Shown one piece after another: positions 7,710-14,121 of a DNA stretch of 23,006 bases (position 1 is its first letter; each line of letters opens with the position of its first letter). The stretch lies in contig JACPIL010000059.1 in assembly GCA_016188105.1 (NCBI GenBank), positions 1 to 23,006 of the forward strand, written 5' to 3'. Made by a program: the position numbers and the translations under genes. This DNA is from Candidatus Woesearchaeota archaeon (GTDB lineage: Archaea; Nanobdellota; Nanobdellia; Woesearchaeales; GW2011-AR9). The notes under the pieces are model-generated. The model was not told the DNA's origin, did not search any database, and worked only from the letters and a program-made list of their open reading frames with translations.

Positions 7710-8300
7710 ATGAATCGGCGTGATTTTCTAAAAGGTGTTGGCACAGCAGGAGTTGTTGTCCCTGCAGTAAGTTTTGCTGCTGACATAGCAGAAGCAGCTA
7801 GCAGGGCTTACTCAAAACCAGATCAACTTGACACTGCAGCAAAAGCAAGAAAGCTTGTGGATTATGTTGTTAGTAAAAGAAATGTTCCTGGCACAAGTGA
7901 GCATTTTCTTGGCGACGATAGGTTTAATCCAGAATTGGTTATTGTTGACATCGAAAATAAAAAATCTTCATATACTGTAGGTATTGTACGTAGTGAAGGT
8001 CGTTATGATAGCCTTACAGTCAATGTAGGAGCTTCAGGAAATAGGGTTTGTAGATTGGTCATGCTGGATGATAATATTGGCGATGGAAAAATAGATAAGT
8101 GTTATATTGGAATGTGGGAATCTGCATTATTGCCTGCGGAAATACATTTCTTAAGACTTATGTTTGGCTGTTCACAGTCAACAACTGTAACGCCATTACC
8201 ATCAATAGACTTATCCAAAATTAATGAGAGTGTAGAACTTTCCCAAAAACTCTACGAACACACTCTTGACACGCTTATCGGTGTGTATGAGAAACAATAA
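7710..8300 (+). CDS. Exported protein with twin-arginine (Tat) signal peptide
   Basis: 196 residues. The N terminus MNRRDFLKGVGTAGVVVPA is a textbook twin-arginine signal (RRxFLK, then a mild hydrophobic stretch to about residue 24), so the protein should be exported folded through Tat. The mature part has no family I recognise. Residues LDDNIGDGKIDKCYI form a DxxxDGxxD loop resembling an EF-hand or dockerin calcium site, although the third ligand position is Ile. Three Cys are present (in VCRLV, KCYI and GCSQ). The start at 7710 is set by the Tat motif and the TATA-like box. The gene stands alone between two divergent or convergent units. No TatA or TatC gene lies in the window. Confidence 0.82.
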   Translation: MNRRDFLKGVGTAGVVVPAVSFAADIAEAASRAYSKPDQLDTAAKARKLVDYVVSKRNVPGTSEHFLGDDRFNPELVIVDIENKKSSYTVGIVRSEGRYDSLTVNVGASGNRVCRLVMLDDNIGDGKIDKCYIGMWESALLPAEIHFLRLMFGCSQSTTVTPLPSIDLSKINESVELSQKLYEHTLDTLIGVYEKQ

Positions 8301-8324
8301 TAATCCTAAGCCGCGATTTTTGTT

Positions 8325-8792
8325 CTAATCTTCTTCTACAATCCCTTCGATCAGCTTTTGGGAATAATATAGAAATTTGTGGATAAATTTCTCACAATTA
8401 ACTAAATTGTCAATTTCTACTTCCACTGTATGATCTTCCTGAGGCATCACTAAGGTGACATGCCGGCGGAATTCTTGCCGTTTTAGGTGCGGAGATTTAA
8501 GGATATTGCGTAAAGAAAAATAAAAGGTAAGATTTTTTTGGATGATTTCCTCATCAGGATAAAGGTCTCCCAATCTTTTGGCAGTAAGGGCGGGACTTTT
8601 AGGCATTGAATCTAGTTTACCTTCTTCTATGGCTTTTCGCAAGAAAGCTTCGATAATGAAATCATAGGTGCTGACCATGCGATTCAAGGCATTAAGGATA
8701 ACATCTACAGTACGAGTATATTTTAAGCTGACGTAAATGATGTGCTCTAGCCGCTTTAGTTCTTCCCGAGCTTCAAATAAATATTCATCCAT
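8325..8792 (-). CDS. Conserved-looking helical protein, possibly HEPN-like
   Basis: Not confidently recognised. It has 155 residues and is predicted largely alpha-helical, with an N-terminal helical pair (EAREELKRLEHIIYVSLKYTRT), a second pair around residues 40-60, and a C-terminal beta-like stretch (HVTLVMPQEDHTVEVEI) followed by a final helix (EKFIHKFLYYSQKLIEGI). Residues SLRNILKSPH contain an R-N-x5-H pattern resembling the Rx4-6H motif of HEPN nucleases, but this alone is weak evidence. No nucleotidyltransferase or antitoxin partner is adjacent, which argues against a standard MNT-HEPN module. It has its own TATA-like box and is monocistronic. Confidence 0.7.
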   Translation of the reverse strand: MDEYLFEAREELKRLEHIIYVSLKYTRTVDVILNALNRMVSTYDFIIEAFLRKAIEEGKLDSMPKSPALTAKRLGDLYPDEEIIQKNLTFYFSLRNILKSPHLKRQEFRRHVTLVMPQEDHTVEVEIDNLVNCEKFIHKFLYYSQKLIEGIVEED

Positions 8793-8816
8793 TCCAAAAA
8801 TCTCCGCAGAACGATG

Positions 8817-8824
8817 CTATAAAG
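8817..8824 (-). promoter_or_regulatory. TATA-like box for the 8325-8792 gene
   Basis: CTTTATAG on the minus strand, centred 28.5 bp before the ATG at 8792. Confidence 0.5.
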
Positions 8825-8891
8825 AAGAGCTGTTTTTATTATTTTCTATTATTTGGGCGTTTTTCAAGGTTTTGGGGGGGTTAGGAAGTTT

Positions 8892-8899
8892 TTTATAAG
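8892..8899 (+). promoter_or_regulatory. TATA-like box for the 8923-9150 gene
   Basis: TTTATAAG centred 27.5 bp before ATG 8923, implying a leaderless mRNA and supporting this small ORF as a real gene. Confidence 0.55.
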
Positions 8900-8922
8900 G
8901 AGTCGGCTTAAAACAAAAAGAA

Positions 8923-9150
8923 ATGGATTTAGATCAAATTATGGTGACGGTTTACACCTATCAACATAAAGATGATAGGAAAAATGCTGCTCTAGGTTGG
9001 TATGCTGGCATTGTAAATCGATATGGGAACGATTCTGCGGAAGAAAGAAAACTGTATGATATGATCATTACGATATTCCCTGAAATTGAGGAAGAGTGTG
9101 AGAAAATAAAATCAATCAAAGCGACTTTTGAGCGAGGCGAAAGAAGGTAA
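8923..9150 (+). CDS. Small acidic protein of unknown function
   Basis: 75 residues with no recognised family. The sequence (HKDDRKNAALGWYAGIVNRYG, then an acidic helix ending in FERGERR) suggests a small soluble helical protein with no signal or membrane segment. Support for it being real comes from a well-placed TATA-like box, an ATG start and a coding-like composition. It converges with nac, whose stop lies 26 bp away. Function is unknown. Confidence 0.6.
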   Translation: MDLDQIMVTVYTYQHKDDRKNAALGWYAGIVNRYGNDSAEERKLYDMIITIFPEIEEECEKIKSIKATFERGERR

Positions 9151-9175
9151 AGCCCACCACAACGAAATCTACAAG

Positions 9176-9517
9176 TTATTCATCCTTTAAATTAATTATT
9201 GCCTCAGCTAGATCGCCGTTAGCATCTTCGATGGCTTTCTTTGCCGCTAACTTGCTGGCGCCAGTCTGATCCATAACAGTCCTGATGTCTTCTTCAGAAA
9301 TATCTGGAACGGAAGAGACTTCTTCCTCATGCACATCGCCGGAAATCTGAAAGTTTTCCTGCCCCATCATGTTGACTTTGGAGACAGAAGGATTAGTTAT
9401 AACAATATTTTTGTCTTTGGTCTTGATGATGACTTCAGTAGCGGGGATTTCTACTTGCTGGATCCCCAGCTGCTTCATCATCTGCTGCATTTTCCGAGGA
9501 TTCATTCCGGGTAGCAT
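9176..9517 (-). CDS. nac: Nascent polypeptide-associated complex protein (archaeal alpha-NAC)
   Basis: Archaeal NAC, 113 residues, a homodimeric factor that sits at the ribosome exit tunnel and binds emerging chains. The N terminus MLPGMNPRKMQQMMKQLGI is the family hallmark. A NAC beta-domain follows (VIIKTKDKNIVITNPSVSKVNMMGQ, about 29-53, through about 67), then an acidic linker and a C-terminal UBA domain (about 74-110, with VMDQTGASKLAAKKAIEDANGD). The ATG lies 1 bp after the stop of the Sec61-beta gene, so NAC is coexpressed with a translocon subunit. Identity is secure. Confidence 0.95.
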   Translation of the reverse strand: MLPGMNPRKMQQMMKQLGIQQVEIPATEVIIKTKDKNIVITNPSVSKVNMMGQENFQISGDVHEEEVSSVPDISEEDIRTVMDQTGASKLAAKKAIEDANGDLAEAIINLKDE

Positions 9518-9518
9518 T

Positions 9519-9689
9519 TTACGCTAAGAATCTTCCTCCAAGGTAATGGAGAAGAGCTATAATAATAATGATAACGACAGCGAGGATAATGACTGCACCG
9601 GGTGATAGTTCTACCTTTGAATCGGTATCTTCGGAAAATCTGGTTAATCCTCCACCGCCGGAAGGGATTCTGATTTTATCGTCTGCCAT
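9519..9689 (-). CDS. secG: Preprotein translocase Sec61-beta subunit (archaeal SecG)
   Basis: A 56-residue gene found by translating the minus strand of a gap. The protein begins MADDKIRIPSGGGGLTRFSE, matching the archaeal Sec61-beta pattern (basic start, IP(S)xGGGLxRF/Y, acidic residues), then SKVELSPGAVIIL and a single C-terminal membrane helix at about 31-50. Length and tail-anchored topology are normal for Sec61-beta. It is the small third subunit of the SecY/E/beta channel. It shares a transcript with nac and completes a set of Sec accessory genes with secF-secD about 3 kb away. A TATA-like box 27.5 bp upstream lies inside the 3' end of the neighbouring gene. Confidence 0.9.
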   Translation of the reverse strand: MADDKIRIPSGGGGLTRFSEDTDSKVELSPGAVIILAVVIIIIIALLHYLGGRFLA

Positions 9690-9696
9690 AGTGATA

Positions 9697-10380
9697 TTAT
9701 TTTAATATCTCTCTTATAATACTTTCGGAATTTTTGTAAAACTTGTAGCCGTGCGTTCGTTCTAATTCATGGAGGGCTTCGTGTGCTCTGTCGATAATTG
9801 CATCACGTGTTTCTGGATCAATTCCTTCCTTTGGGATTTTGGAAAAACAAGTAATCTCTTTTAAATTAGGCTGTTTTATTTTTCTCATTTCTCTCCAGGC
9901 ATATTCCATCCAGGGAATTTGGTGGAAAGCGCTGTTGGCAGCAATACTTCCTTTTACTTCCTCCCAGCTGCGGACTCTTCCTCGATATTTTCTTGATTCT
10001 AACGGTTCTATCATTGAACATACAGCGTCAACTGAGCTTAATTTCCGGGAATCTTCAGGAACATTTTGAGATGGATTTTCCCACATAATATGATGATATT
10101 GTCCTTGCCTATGGAGCTTTACTCCTTGCATGATTTCGTCTTGATAAAGTTTATCGCCATTTTCCAGAAATTGAAGGGCTAATTTGACTATTACCTCAGG
10201 GGCTAATTTATTACCTCTACCCATCATGTCGTGAGGTAATTGTGGGTCTTTAGAATCAATCTTTAGTATATTTTTGTAATAATGTACGTTAAAGCTATGA
10301 GCAGCTACTTCAAGATCAAATTTAACTAACTCTCTTTCGCCGGGTAAAACTTCAGTTTGATGAGGTAAAACTGCGTGCAT
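9697..10380 (-). CDS. DUF5662-like or HD-like helical protein, function unknown
   Basis: 227 residues, soluble and mostly helical. The central block has spaced histidines (HSFNVHYY; LPHDMMGRGNK; VKLHRQGQYHHIMWENP) followed by VDAVCSMIEPLESRKYRG. This order of His/Asp pairs, an HH-x-W-E-N-P stretch and a following Asp-rich helix resembles the DUF5662 family, which looks like a metal-binding HD-type fold. I offer this as a tentative match only. A C-terminal 75 residues (from about KIKQPNLKEITCF) ends in helices. A TATA-like box 34 bp before the ATG predicts a leader of about 8 nt. The secG-nac promoter lies inside its 3' end. Confidence 0.72.
   Translation of the reverse strand: MHAVLPHQTEVLPGERELVKFDLEVAAHSFNVHYYKNILKIDSKDPQLPHDMMGRGNKLAPEVIVKLALQFLENGDKLYQDEIMQGVKLHRQGQYHHIMWENPSQNVPEDSRKLSSVDAVCSMIEPLESRKYRGRVRSWEEVKGSIAANSAFHQIPWMEYAWREMRKIKQPNLKEITCFSKIPKEGIDPETRDAIIDRAHEALHELERTHGYKFYKNSESIIREILK
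9713..9720 (-). promoter_or_regulatory. TATA-like box for secG-nac
   Basis: ATTATAAG on the minus strand, centred 27.5 bp before the secG ATG at 9689. It lies within the last codons of the 9697-10380 gene, showing tight packing. Confidence 0.5.
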
Positions 10381-10410
10381 ATGTCTCTTGATATTAGTTG
10401 TGGAGTAAGA

Positions 10411-10418
10411 TTATAAAG
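10411..10418 (-). promoter_or_regulatory. TATA-like box for the 9697-10380 gene
   Basis: CTTTATAA on the minus strand, centred 34.5 bp before the ATG at 10380, so a short untranslated leader is expected. Confidence 0.45.
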
Positions 10419-10440
10419 ATTTGGGTGTAGAAAATACCAC

Positions 10441-10869
10441 TTATCTATAAGGGGCTTTATTTTTGATTTTTACAGGAATTCCGTAAGCTACTTTTGAAGA
10501 AGCATTTGGCCAAGATTCCTGGTATCTAATTAATCCAATGCATCCTTCTTCTACAAGCTTTGTTAAGATTTTTCTTCCCTCGTCCATCCAATCATCATCA
10601 CAATTTTTAGAAAATACAGGATCATAAACAAATAGCTTAGATCGTCCTGTTGACATAGGCACAATTATTTCAGAATAATCTAAACCTTCTTCACGCTTTA
10701 AAGCGACATATTCTTCTAAGCTTCCAGGAAATCGGTCTAAGGATTTTATTCTATCTTCCAAATCTTTCTGGCTCTGTTTTTCTAGTTCTTTTTTTCTTTC
10801 TTCTGCAACCAGTTCAGCAGTAGGCAATTGCGGTGCTTCTTCCTTTTTCCAAAAATCAAATATTCCCAT
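10441..10869 (-). CDS. Small soluble protein of unknown function
   Basis: 142 residues, family not recognised. It begins MGIFDFWKKEE, followed by a charged helical or coiled-coil segment (LVAEERKKELEKQSQKDLEDRIK) and a C-terminal globular part (about 55-142) with DYSEIIVPMSTGRSKLFVYDP. The frame is open up to a TTG at 10908. I prefer ATG 10869 because GGAAAGG lies 3 bp before it. However, a box ATTAAAAA at 10932-10939 is centred about 27 bp before the TTG, so a 155-residue leaderless form is possible. The gene lies directly downstream of rnpB on the same strand. Confidence 0.65.
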   Translation of the reverse strand: MGIFDFWKKEEAPQLPTAELVAEERKKELEKQSQKDLEDRIKSLDRFPGSLEEYVALKREEGLDYSEIIVPMSTGRSKLFVYDPVFSKNCDDDWMDEGRKILTKLVEEGCIGLIRYQESWPNASSKVAYGIPVKIKNKAPYR

Positions 10870-10939
10870 TTTCCTTTCCAAAACACCTAAGAAACCAACC
10901 TTAACCAAATTGTACTATTCCCGCATACAGTTTTTTAAT

Positions 10940-10961
10940 CAACCTTTTCTAAAAAAGGTTG
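10940..10961 (-). terminator. Hairpin and T-tract at the 3' end of RNase P RNA
   Basis: On the minus strand a 9-bp perfect stem (CAACCTTTT / AAAAGGTTG) with a 4-base loop follows the RNase P RNA, and it includes a run of six T at 10951-10956. The T-tract right after the P1 strand is a plausible archaeal termination signal; the hairpin partly competes with P1 pairing. Confidence 0.45.
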
Positions 10962-11370
10962 GTAGAGCAGCATAAGCCGCCTTTTGTAGAGCCCAAAGCA
11001 ATCTGATGATTGCCGATAGCTCGTGAAAGCATTCTACTATGCGTCAAATTTGACTTGCACCAGCCAGTGTTCGCCGTTTCATCGGTCCCTGCAGGGACGT
11101 CAAAGGGTTAACTCGTGCGCTTCTCAGCACACTTCGCCATTATCTGGACTCCTCATCATTCCAGCCTGCAGGACGTGTCGTTTCTGAGCCAGGGACATGG
11201 GATTTCCCCATCTTTCTATCGAAAGTGGCCTTTTGTGGTGGGCGGACTTTCCTCACAACCCTTTGAGCTACGTCAAAGGTTTGATCCAAATTCTTTCAGG
11301 TGGGATTTCGCTAGGCTCAATCCCACGATAATGAATAAGGTGTTGCGGAGCTTTCTGCCACTACTACCAA
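10959..11370 (-). ncRNA. rnpB: RNase P RNA
   Basis: Archaeal-type RNase P RNA, the catalytic RNA that trims 5' leaders from pre-tRNAs. It fills the only long protein-free gap (10909-11401). On the minus strand the universal core GAGGAAAGTCCGCC is at 11241-11254 and its P4 partner GGCGGCTTA at 10973-10981. P1 is formed by TTGGTAG (11364-11370) and CTACCAA (10959-10965), a perfect 7-bp pairing that sets the ends at about 412 nt. Further conserved-looking blocks are AGTCCAGATAATGGCGAAGTG and GATGAAACGGCGAAC. A TATA box lies about 26 bp before the predicted 5' end. The part between P1/P2 and the core is longer than usual and carries an extra 8-bp hairpin (11300-11326). The ends are approximate. 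Confidence 0.93.
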
Positions 11371-11390
11371 TATCTTTTTTACGTCGGTAC

Positions 11391-11398
11391 TTTATAAA
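11391..11398 (-). promoter_or_regulatory. TATA-like box for RNase P RNA
   Basis: TTTATAAA centred about 26 bp before 11368, the predicted RNA 5' end at the base of P1. It lies only 4-11 bp after the stop codon of the upstream gene. Confidence 0.6.
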
Positions 11399-11401
11399 GG
11401 T

Positions 11402-12253
11402 TTACTTTAAATCCAGAAGTCCAAGCGTAACCTTAAAGTCAACCACTACCGGTCTATGATCAGAAAGATCTTCTCCTTTTTCGTTTACGAAGTCGTTTGG
11501 AATATACCAAGAAATCGGTTCTAGCTGCACCCAGCTGCCGCTTCTATACAGAATACGGTCGATATTGTACGGCTCGGGGCAGTCTAATTCTCGGCAGCTG
11601 TCTTTCAAGCCAGTTAAGGAGAGTAATCTTTCCAATTGCAGTTCATCTTCTTCCTCTATGTTGGTGTCGCAGGCCACGATCACGGCGCGTTCAGGGGAAC
11701 GAGCATCGATAGCAGAGGCAAGTTGCTCGATCTGTTTGTCTCTGGCTGCTCTATCTTTTTCAGAATTACCGGCATCCATGTGGCAGTTGTAGACATCGAC
11801 CCCTACGCCGGGCATGACTTCGGCATAGGCAGCAGAAAATCCTTTTGGGGCAAAACAATCGCTGGATTGATCATAAGTGCCGCTGCATGAATACCATCTT
11901 TCTAAGAAGTAATTTTCTATTGGAAAAATTGAAAATAAAGTAAGGCCGCCGGGATTGATGGTTTCTTCTCCTCGTTGAGCGTAATACTCTTCTGGGGTAT
12001 GATAAGGATGTTCAATTTTACTAGACAATTCAGGATGATAAAAGAAATCTTCCTGGATAAGAGGTATATCGTAGGGATTTAACAATGGACTTATTTGCGG
12101 CATATTATCTTTGGGATGAGTGCCGGCAACACTTTCCGGAAGCCCATGCACGTTGTAGCTTAATACAGAAATTTCCGTTTGTTCGCAGCTGATTGGCCCT
12201 GAGCCGCAGGTGGTTAGAGAAGCGATAATAGCAAGGAGATTTTTATGGTTCAT
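11402..12253 (-). CDS. Secreted endonuclease/exonuclease/phosphatase (EEP) family enzyme
   Basis: 283 residues. The N terminus (NLLAIIASLTTCGSGPISC) is a signal peptide and may carry a weak lipobox (LTTC). The mature part has the EEP hallmarks in order: LSYNVHGLP (Asn of motif I), LIQEDFF (metal-binding Glu), CHMDAG (catalytic His), VACDTNIE (Asp-x-Asn), NIDRILY and a terminal SDHRPVVVDF (Asp-His). The family covers metal-dependent phosphodiesterases: DNases, inositol phosphatases and sphingomyelinase C. Several Cys in the mature chain suit an extracellular enzyme. The substrate could be extracellular nucleic acid or a phospholipid; sequence alone does not decide. A TATA-like box sits 25.5 bp before the ATG. 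Confidence 0.88.
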   Translation of the reverse strand: MNHKNLLAIIASLTTCGSGPISCEQTEISVLSYNVHGLPESVAGTHPKDNMPQISPLLNPYDIPLIQEDFFYHPELSSKIEHPYHTPEEYYAQRGEETINPGGLTLFSIFPIENYFLERWYSCSGTYDQSSDCFAPKGFSAAYAEVMPGVGVDVYNCHMDAGNSEKDRAARDKQIEQLASAIDARSPERAVIVACDTNIEEEDELQLERLLSLTGLKDSCRELDCPEPYNIDRILYRSGSWVQLEPISWYIPNDFVNEKGEDLSDHRPVVVDFKVTLGLLDLK

Positions 12254-12274
12254 GGGTATTCAAAAAGCTAGTTT

Positions 12275-12282
12275 TATTTAAA
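12275..12282 (-). promoter_or_regulatory. TATA-like box for the secreted EEP enzyme
   Basis: TTTAAATA on the minus strand, centred 25.5 bp before the ATG at 12253. Confidence 0.55.
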
Positions 12283-12299
12283 ATTAAGGCATATATCAT

Positions 12300-12989
12300 T
12301 TAACGGATAATATCTACTTTCAACAATAACTTCTCCATGCCTTCTTTATGTCCTGCGCCAACCACGGCTAGAATTTTCTTTTCTGGATGTTGGCGTAATA
12401 ATCTCACTAGCTGTTTGACCATGTATTTATCCCGATCGGCAATTATGGTTTTGTAGATGCTGGGATACTGTTTTTTTACATGGCTTACTATTTTGGCAAT
12501 CGCTTGCTGTTCGGGAACTTTGCGCAGATCAAATTCCTCCAGGCCATATTTTTTCATTTGCTTCTTTGGTGAGAAAATTCCTTTTACTAAATCCAAAGCA
12601 AATGTCCCTTTTTCTTTCCAGGTCAATTCTTTTGAAAAGTTTTTCAAAGTAATATTAATCGGTTGATCAATGAAGGCAACCCGCAATTTCTTGGTGTTGG
12701 CAATCTCCAAGGCGGTTTTCATTTCTGATCCTGGAGCAACACCGACAATTTTTCCTAACTTCTGCTGCACATAATGGCCGATTTTGACAAAGGCATAACC
12801 TTTCACTCCGATCTTGGCGATATCGCGGAAAGACATTTTGTTCTTTTGTTTCTGCATCAAGGCGATGGCTCGCTGACGATCTAATTCTACAGCCATTATA
12901 TCTGGCTGGAATTCTTCGACCGCTTTCTTGATCTCCTCAATACTTTGCTTAGCGATATGCGAAGTTCCGATTATTTTGAGGTTATTCAT
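12300..12989 (-). CDS. TraB/GumN-family protein (TraB domain)
   Basis: A 229-residue TraB-domain protein. The two family signatures are present: KIIGTSHIAKQSIEEI near the N terminus and VVGAGHKEGM near the C terminus, plus PDIMAVELDRQR. The TraB/GumN/PrgY group is linked to the TIKI/EreA/ChaN superfamily, some members of which are metalloproteases; Enterococcus TraB/PrgY acts against pheromone signalling. Many archaeal homologues carry C-terminal membrane helices, but this one ends just after the GAGH motif and appears soluble. The frame opens at 13010, but I choose ATG 12989, 4 bp after the stop of the upstream gene, because it starts directly with the family motif. It is probably cotranscribed with the anchored protein upstream. 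Confidence 0.88.
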   Translation of the reverse strand: MNNLKIIGTSHIAKQSIEEIKKAVEEFQPDIMAVELDRQRAIALMQKQKNKMSFRDIAKIGVKGYAFVKIGHYVQQKLGKIVGVAPGSEMKTALEIANTKKLRVAFIDQPINITLKNFSKELTWKEKGTFALDLVKGIFSPKKQMKKYGLEEFDLRKVPEQQAIAKIVSHVKKQYPSIYKTIIADRDKYMVKQLVRLLRQHPEKKILAVVGAGHKEGMEKLLLKVDIIR

Positions 12990-12993
12990 ATGG

Positions 12994-13740
12994 CTAATTA
13001 CAATATTCAACTGCTTCTAAAGCTTGGTTTCCTTTTCGAATGAAATTTGCTAAGTTAGATTTTTCTAAGTAGTCAGGAGAAAATAGTCTTGGGTGTTCTG
13101 CTAGGAAAACGTTCATCCAAGTCACTTTTGCAAACACAGAGTCAAAATCGTGTTTACTGCAGTCTTCTATAGCTGCAGAAAGATACTTGTCGTAGTCGGT
13201 GGTTATATGATAAGCTAAATCGTTTTCAATCTTTTGGTAGGCTTCTGGCTTGGTATCCTTCTCTGCTTCCATGAATCTCTGGAAATCAGGAATGTACGAA
13301 GCTGCAACTTTGAAATCATGTGCATCCATGGCATCTTGGTAATGTTTTCCTAATTCCTCAAACCGGTCTTTAACATTCTCTAAAGACCAATTGGTGGTCA
13401 ATGCTATCCTTTTTTCAGGTGGCAAGTCGTAAGATTTTTCTTCTTCTACAGTTCTTTCTAAATCAGAGGGTTTTTGAGTAGGATGATTTAGCTGATTTCT
13501 AGATTTTTTTTTTTGATTATATTTTGGAAGGTTTTGTGCTTTCTGTTGAGTCTTTTCTGATCTGTAAGGAGTTGCTTCAGTACTTTCTGGCAATTCTACT
13601 ATAGGTTCTGTCTCTTCTACGGATTCTGTTTCAAGTTTTCTTTTTGAAGAAAGATCATAGTTTATGTATGCATACGTCCCTAAAGTAGCTACAATGCTGC
13701 CTAGAGCTGCTCCAACAGCTAATCTCCGGTGATTTTTCAT
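12994..13740 (-). CDS. Membrane-anchored protein with disordered linker, unknown function
   Basis: 248 residues, no recognised family. A basic N terminus (MKNHRR) precedes one membrane helix at about 8-26 (LAVGAALGSIVATLGTYAYI), which may be an anchor. Residues about 30-105 are charged and low in complexity (Glu/Pro, then Lys/Gln/Asn-rich) and look disordered. Residues about 110-245 form a helical domain (DRFEELGKHYQDAMDAHDF; YDKYLSAAIEDCSKHDFDSV) with the periodicity of tetratricopeptide-like or helical-bundle proteins. The TraB-family gene follows 4 bp after its stop, so the two are likely one unit. A TATA-like box lies 26 bp before the ATG. Confidence 0.72.
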   Translation of the reverse strand: MKNHRRLAVGAALGSIVATLGTYAYINYDLSSKRKLETESVEETEPIVELPESTEATPYRSEKTQQKAQNLPKYNQKKKSRNQLNHPTQKPSDLERTVEEEKSYDLPPEKRIALTTNWSLENVKDRFEELGKHYQDAMDAHDFKVAASYIPDFQRFMEAEKDTKPEAYQKIENDLAYHITTDYDKYLSAAIEDCSKHDFDSVFAKVTWMNVFLAEHPRLFSPDYLEKSNLANFIRKGNQALEAVEYCN

Positions 13741-13761
13741 AGAGAATAAGCCTTTTCTACG

Positions 13762-13769
13762 TTTTTAAT
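13762..13769 (-). promoter_or_regulatory. TATA-like box for the anchored protein/TraB operon
   Basis: ATTAAAAA on the minus strand, centred 25.5-26 bp before the ATG at 13740. Confidence 0.5.
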
Positions 13770-13793
13770 ACTTTCTATCACACCACAGAAAAG

Positions 13794-13801
13794 TATATAA
13801 A
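13794..13801 (+). promoter_or_regulatory. TATA-like box for the PRC-barrel gene
   Basis: TATATAAA centred 48 bp before ATG 13846. Transcription would begin near 13823, leaving a leader of about 22 nt that contains the SD site at 13833. Confidence 0.5.
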
Positions 13802-13832
13802 TTGAGCTTGATTAAAGTGGTTTTATACCAGT

Positions 13833-13839
13833 GAGGTGG
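13833..13839 (+). promoter_or_regulatory. Shine-Dalgarno site of the PRC-barrel gene
   Basis: GAGGTGG, 6 bp before ATG 13846. It decides the start over the upstream GTG 13831 and the downstream ATG 13855. It is unusual here because most genes in the window look leaderless. Confidence 0.65.
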
Positions 13840-13845
13840 TCATCC

Positions 13846-14121
13846 ATGTTAAAGATGAAGAAGGTTAGCGAAACGTACGAATTAAAAGTATTTACCGATG
13901 CAGGAGATTATTTTGGCGATATCGAAGACAGCGTAGTTCATGGTAATAAGGTTTCTGGCTGGAAAATCAAAGCTACTAAAGCTTCTTATTTGAGCAAAGT
14001 CCTAGGAAGCGCAAAGGGAGTTATTGTTCCTCATCAGTTAGTAAGAGCAGTAGGAGACATCTTTATTATATCCAAGAGCGCAGCACCTGCGGGCGGAAGT
14101 CCTGAGGAGAGCGAACAATAA
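13846..14121 (+). CDS. PRC-barrel domain protein
   Basis: 91 residues forming a single PRC-barrel. The archaeal pattern is clear: LKVFTDAGDYFGDIEDSVV at the start of the barrel, GWKIKATK in the middle, and VIVPHQLVRAVGDIFIISKS at the end, followed by a short flexible acidic tail. Single-domain archaeal PRC-barrel proteins include the CdpB cell-division proteins that bind SepF; a division role here is only an inference, since no ftsZ or sepF is visible. The gene has a strong SD (GAGGTGG) and a TATA box that predicts a real 5' leader, suggesting efficient translation. A possible 30-codon ORF begins immediately after its stop. Confidence 0.85.
   Translation: MLKMKKVSETYELKVFTDAGDYFGDIEDSVVHGNKVSGWKIKATKASYLSKVLGSAKGVIVPHQLVRAVGDIFIISKSAAPAGGSPEESEQ

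Noticed and set aside
8874..8880. Run of seven G bases
   Set aside because: A single G-tract with no further G-runs nearby cannot form a G-quadruplex and lies upstream of the TATA-like box; likely chance or a sequencing-sensitive homopolymer.
11093..11104. Perfect palindrome near TCCCTGCAGGGA
   Set aside because: It lies inside RNase P RNA and is explained as a helix of that RNA rather than an operator.
11115..11459. A 114-codon open frame on the plus strand
   Set aside because: It is antisense to the RNase P RNA and lacks a promoter or recognisable product; explained by the RNA gene.
13846..13854. Alternative PRC-barrel start at ATG 13855
   Set aside because: The SD GAGGTGG is 6 bp from ATG 13846 but 15 bp from 13855, so the first ATG is favoured.
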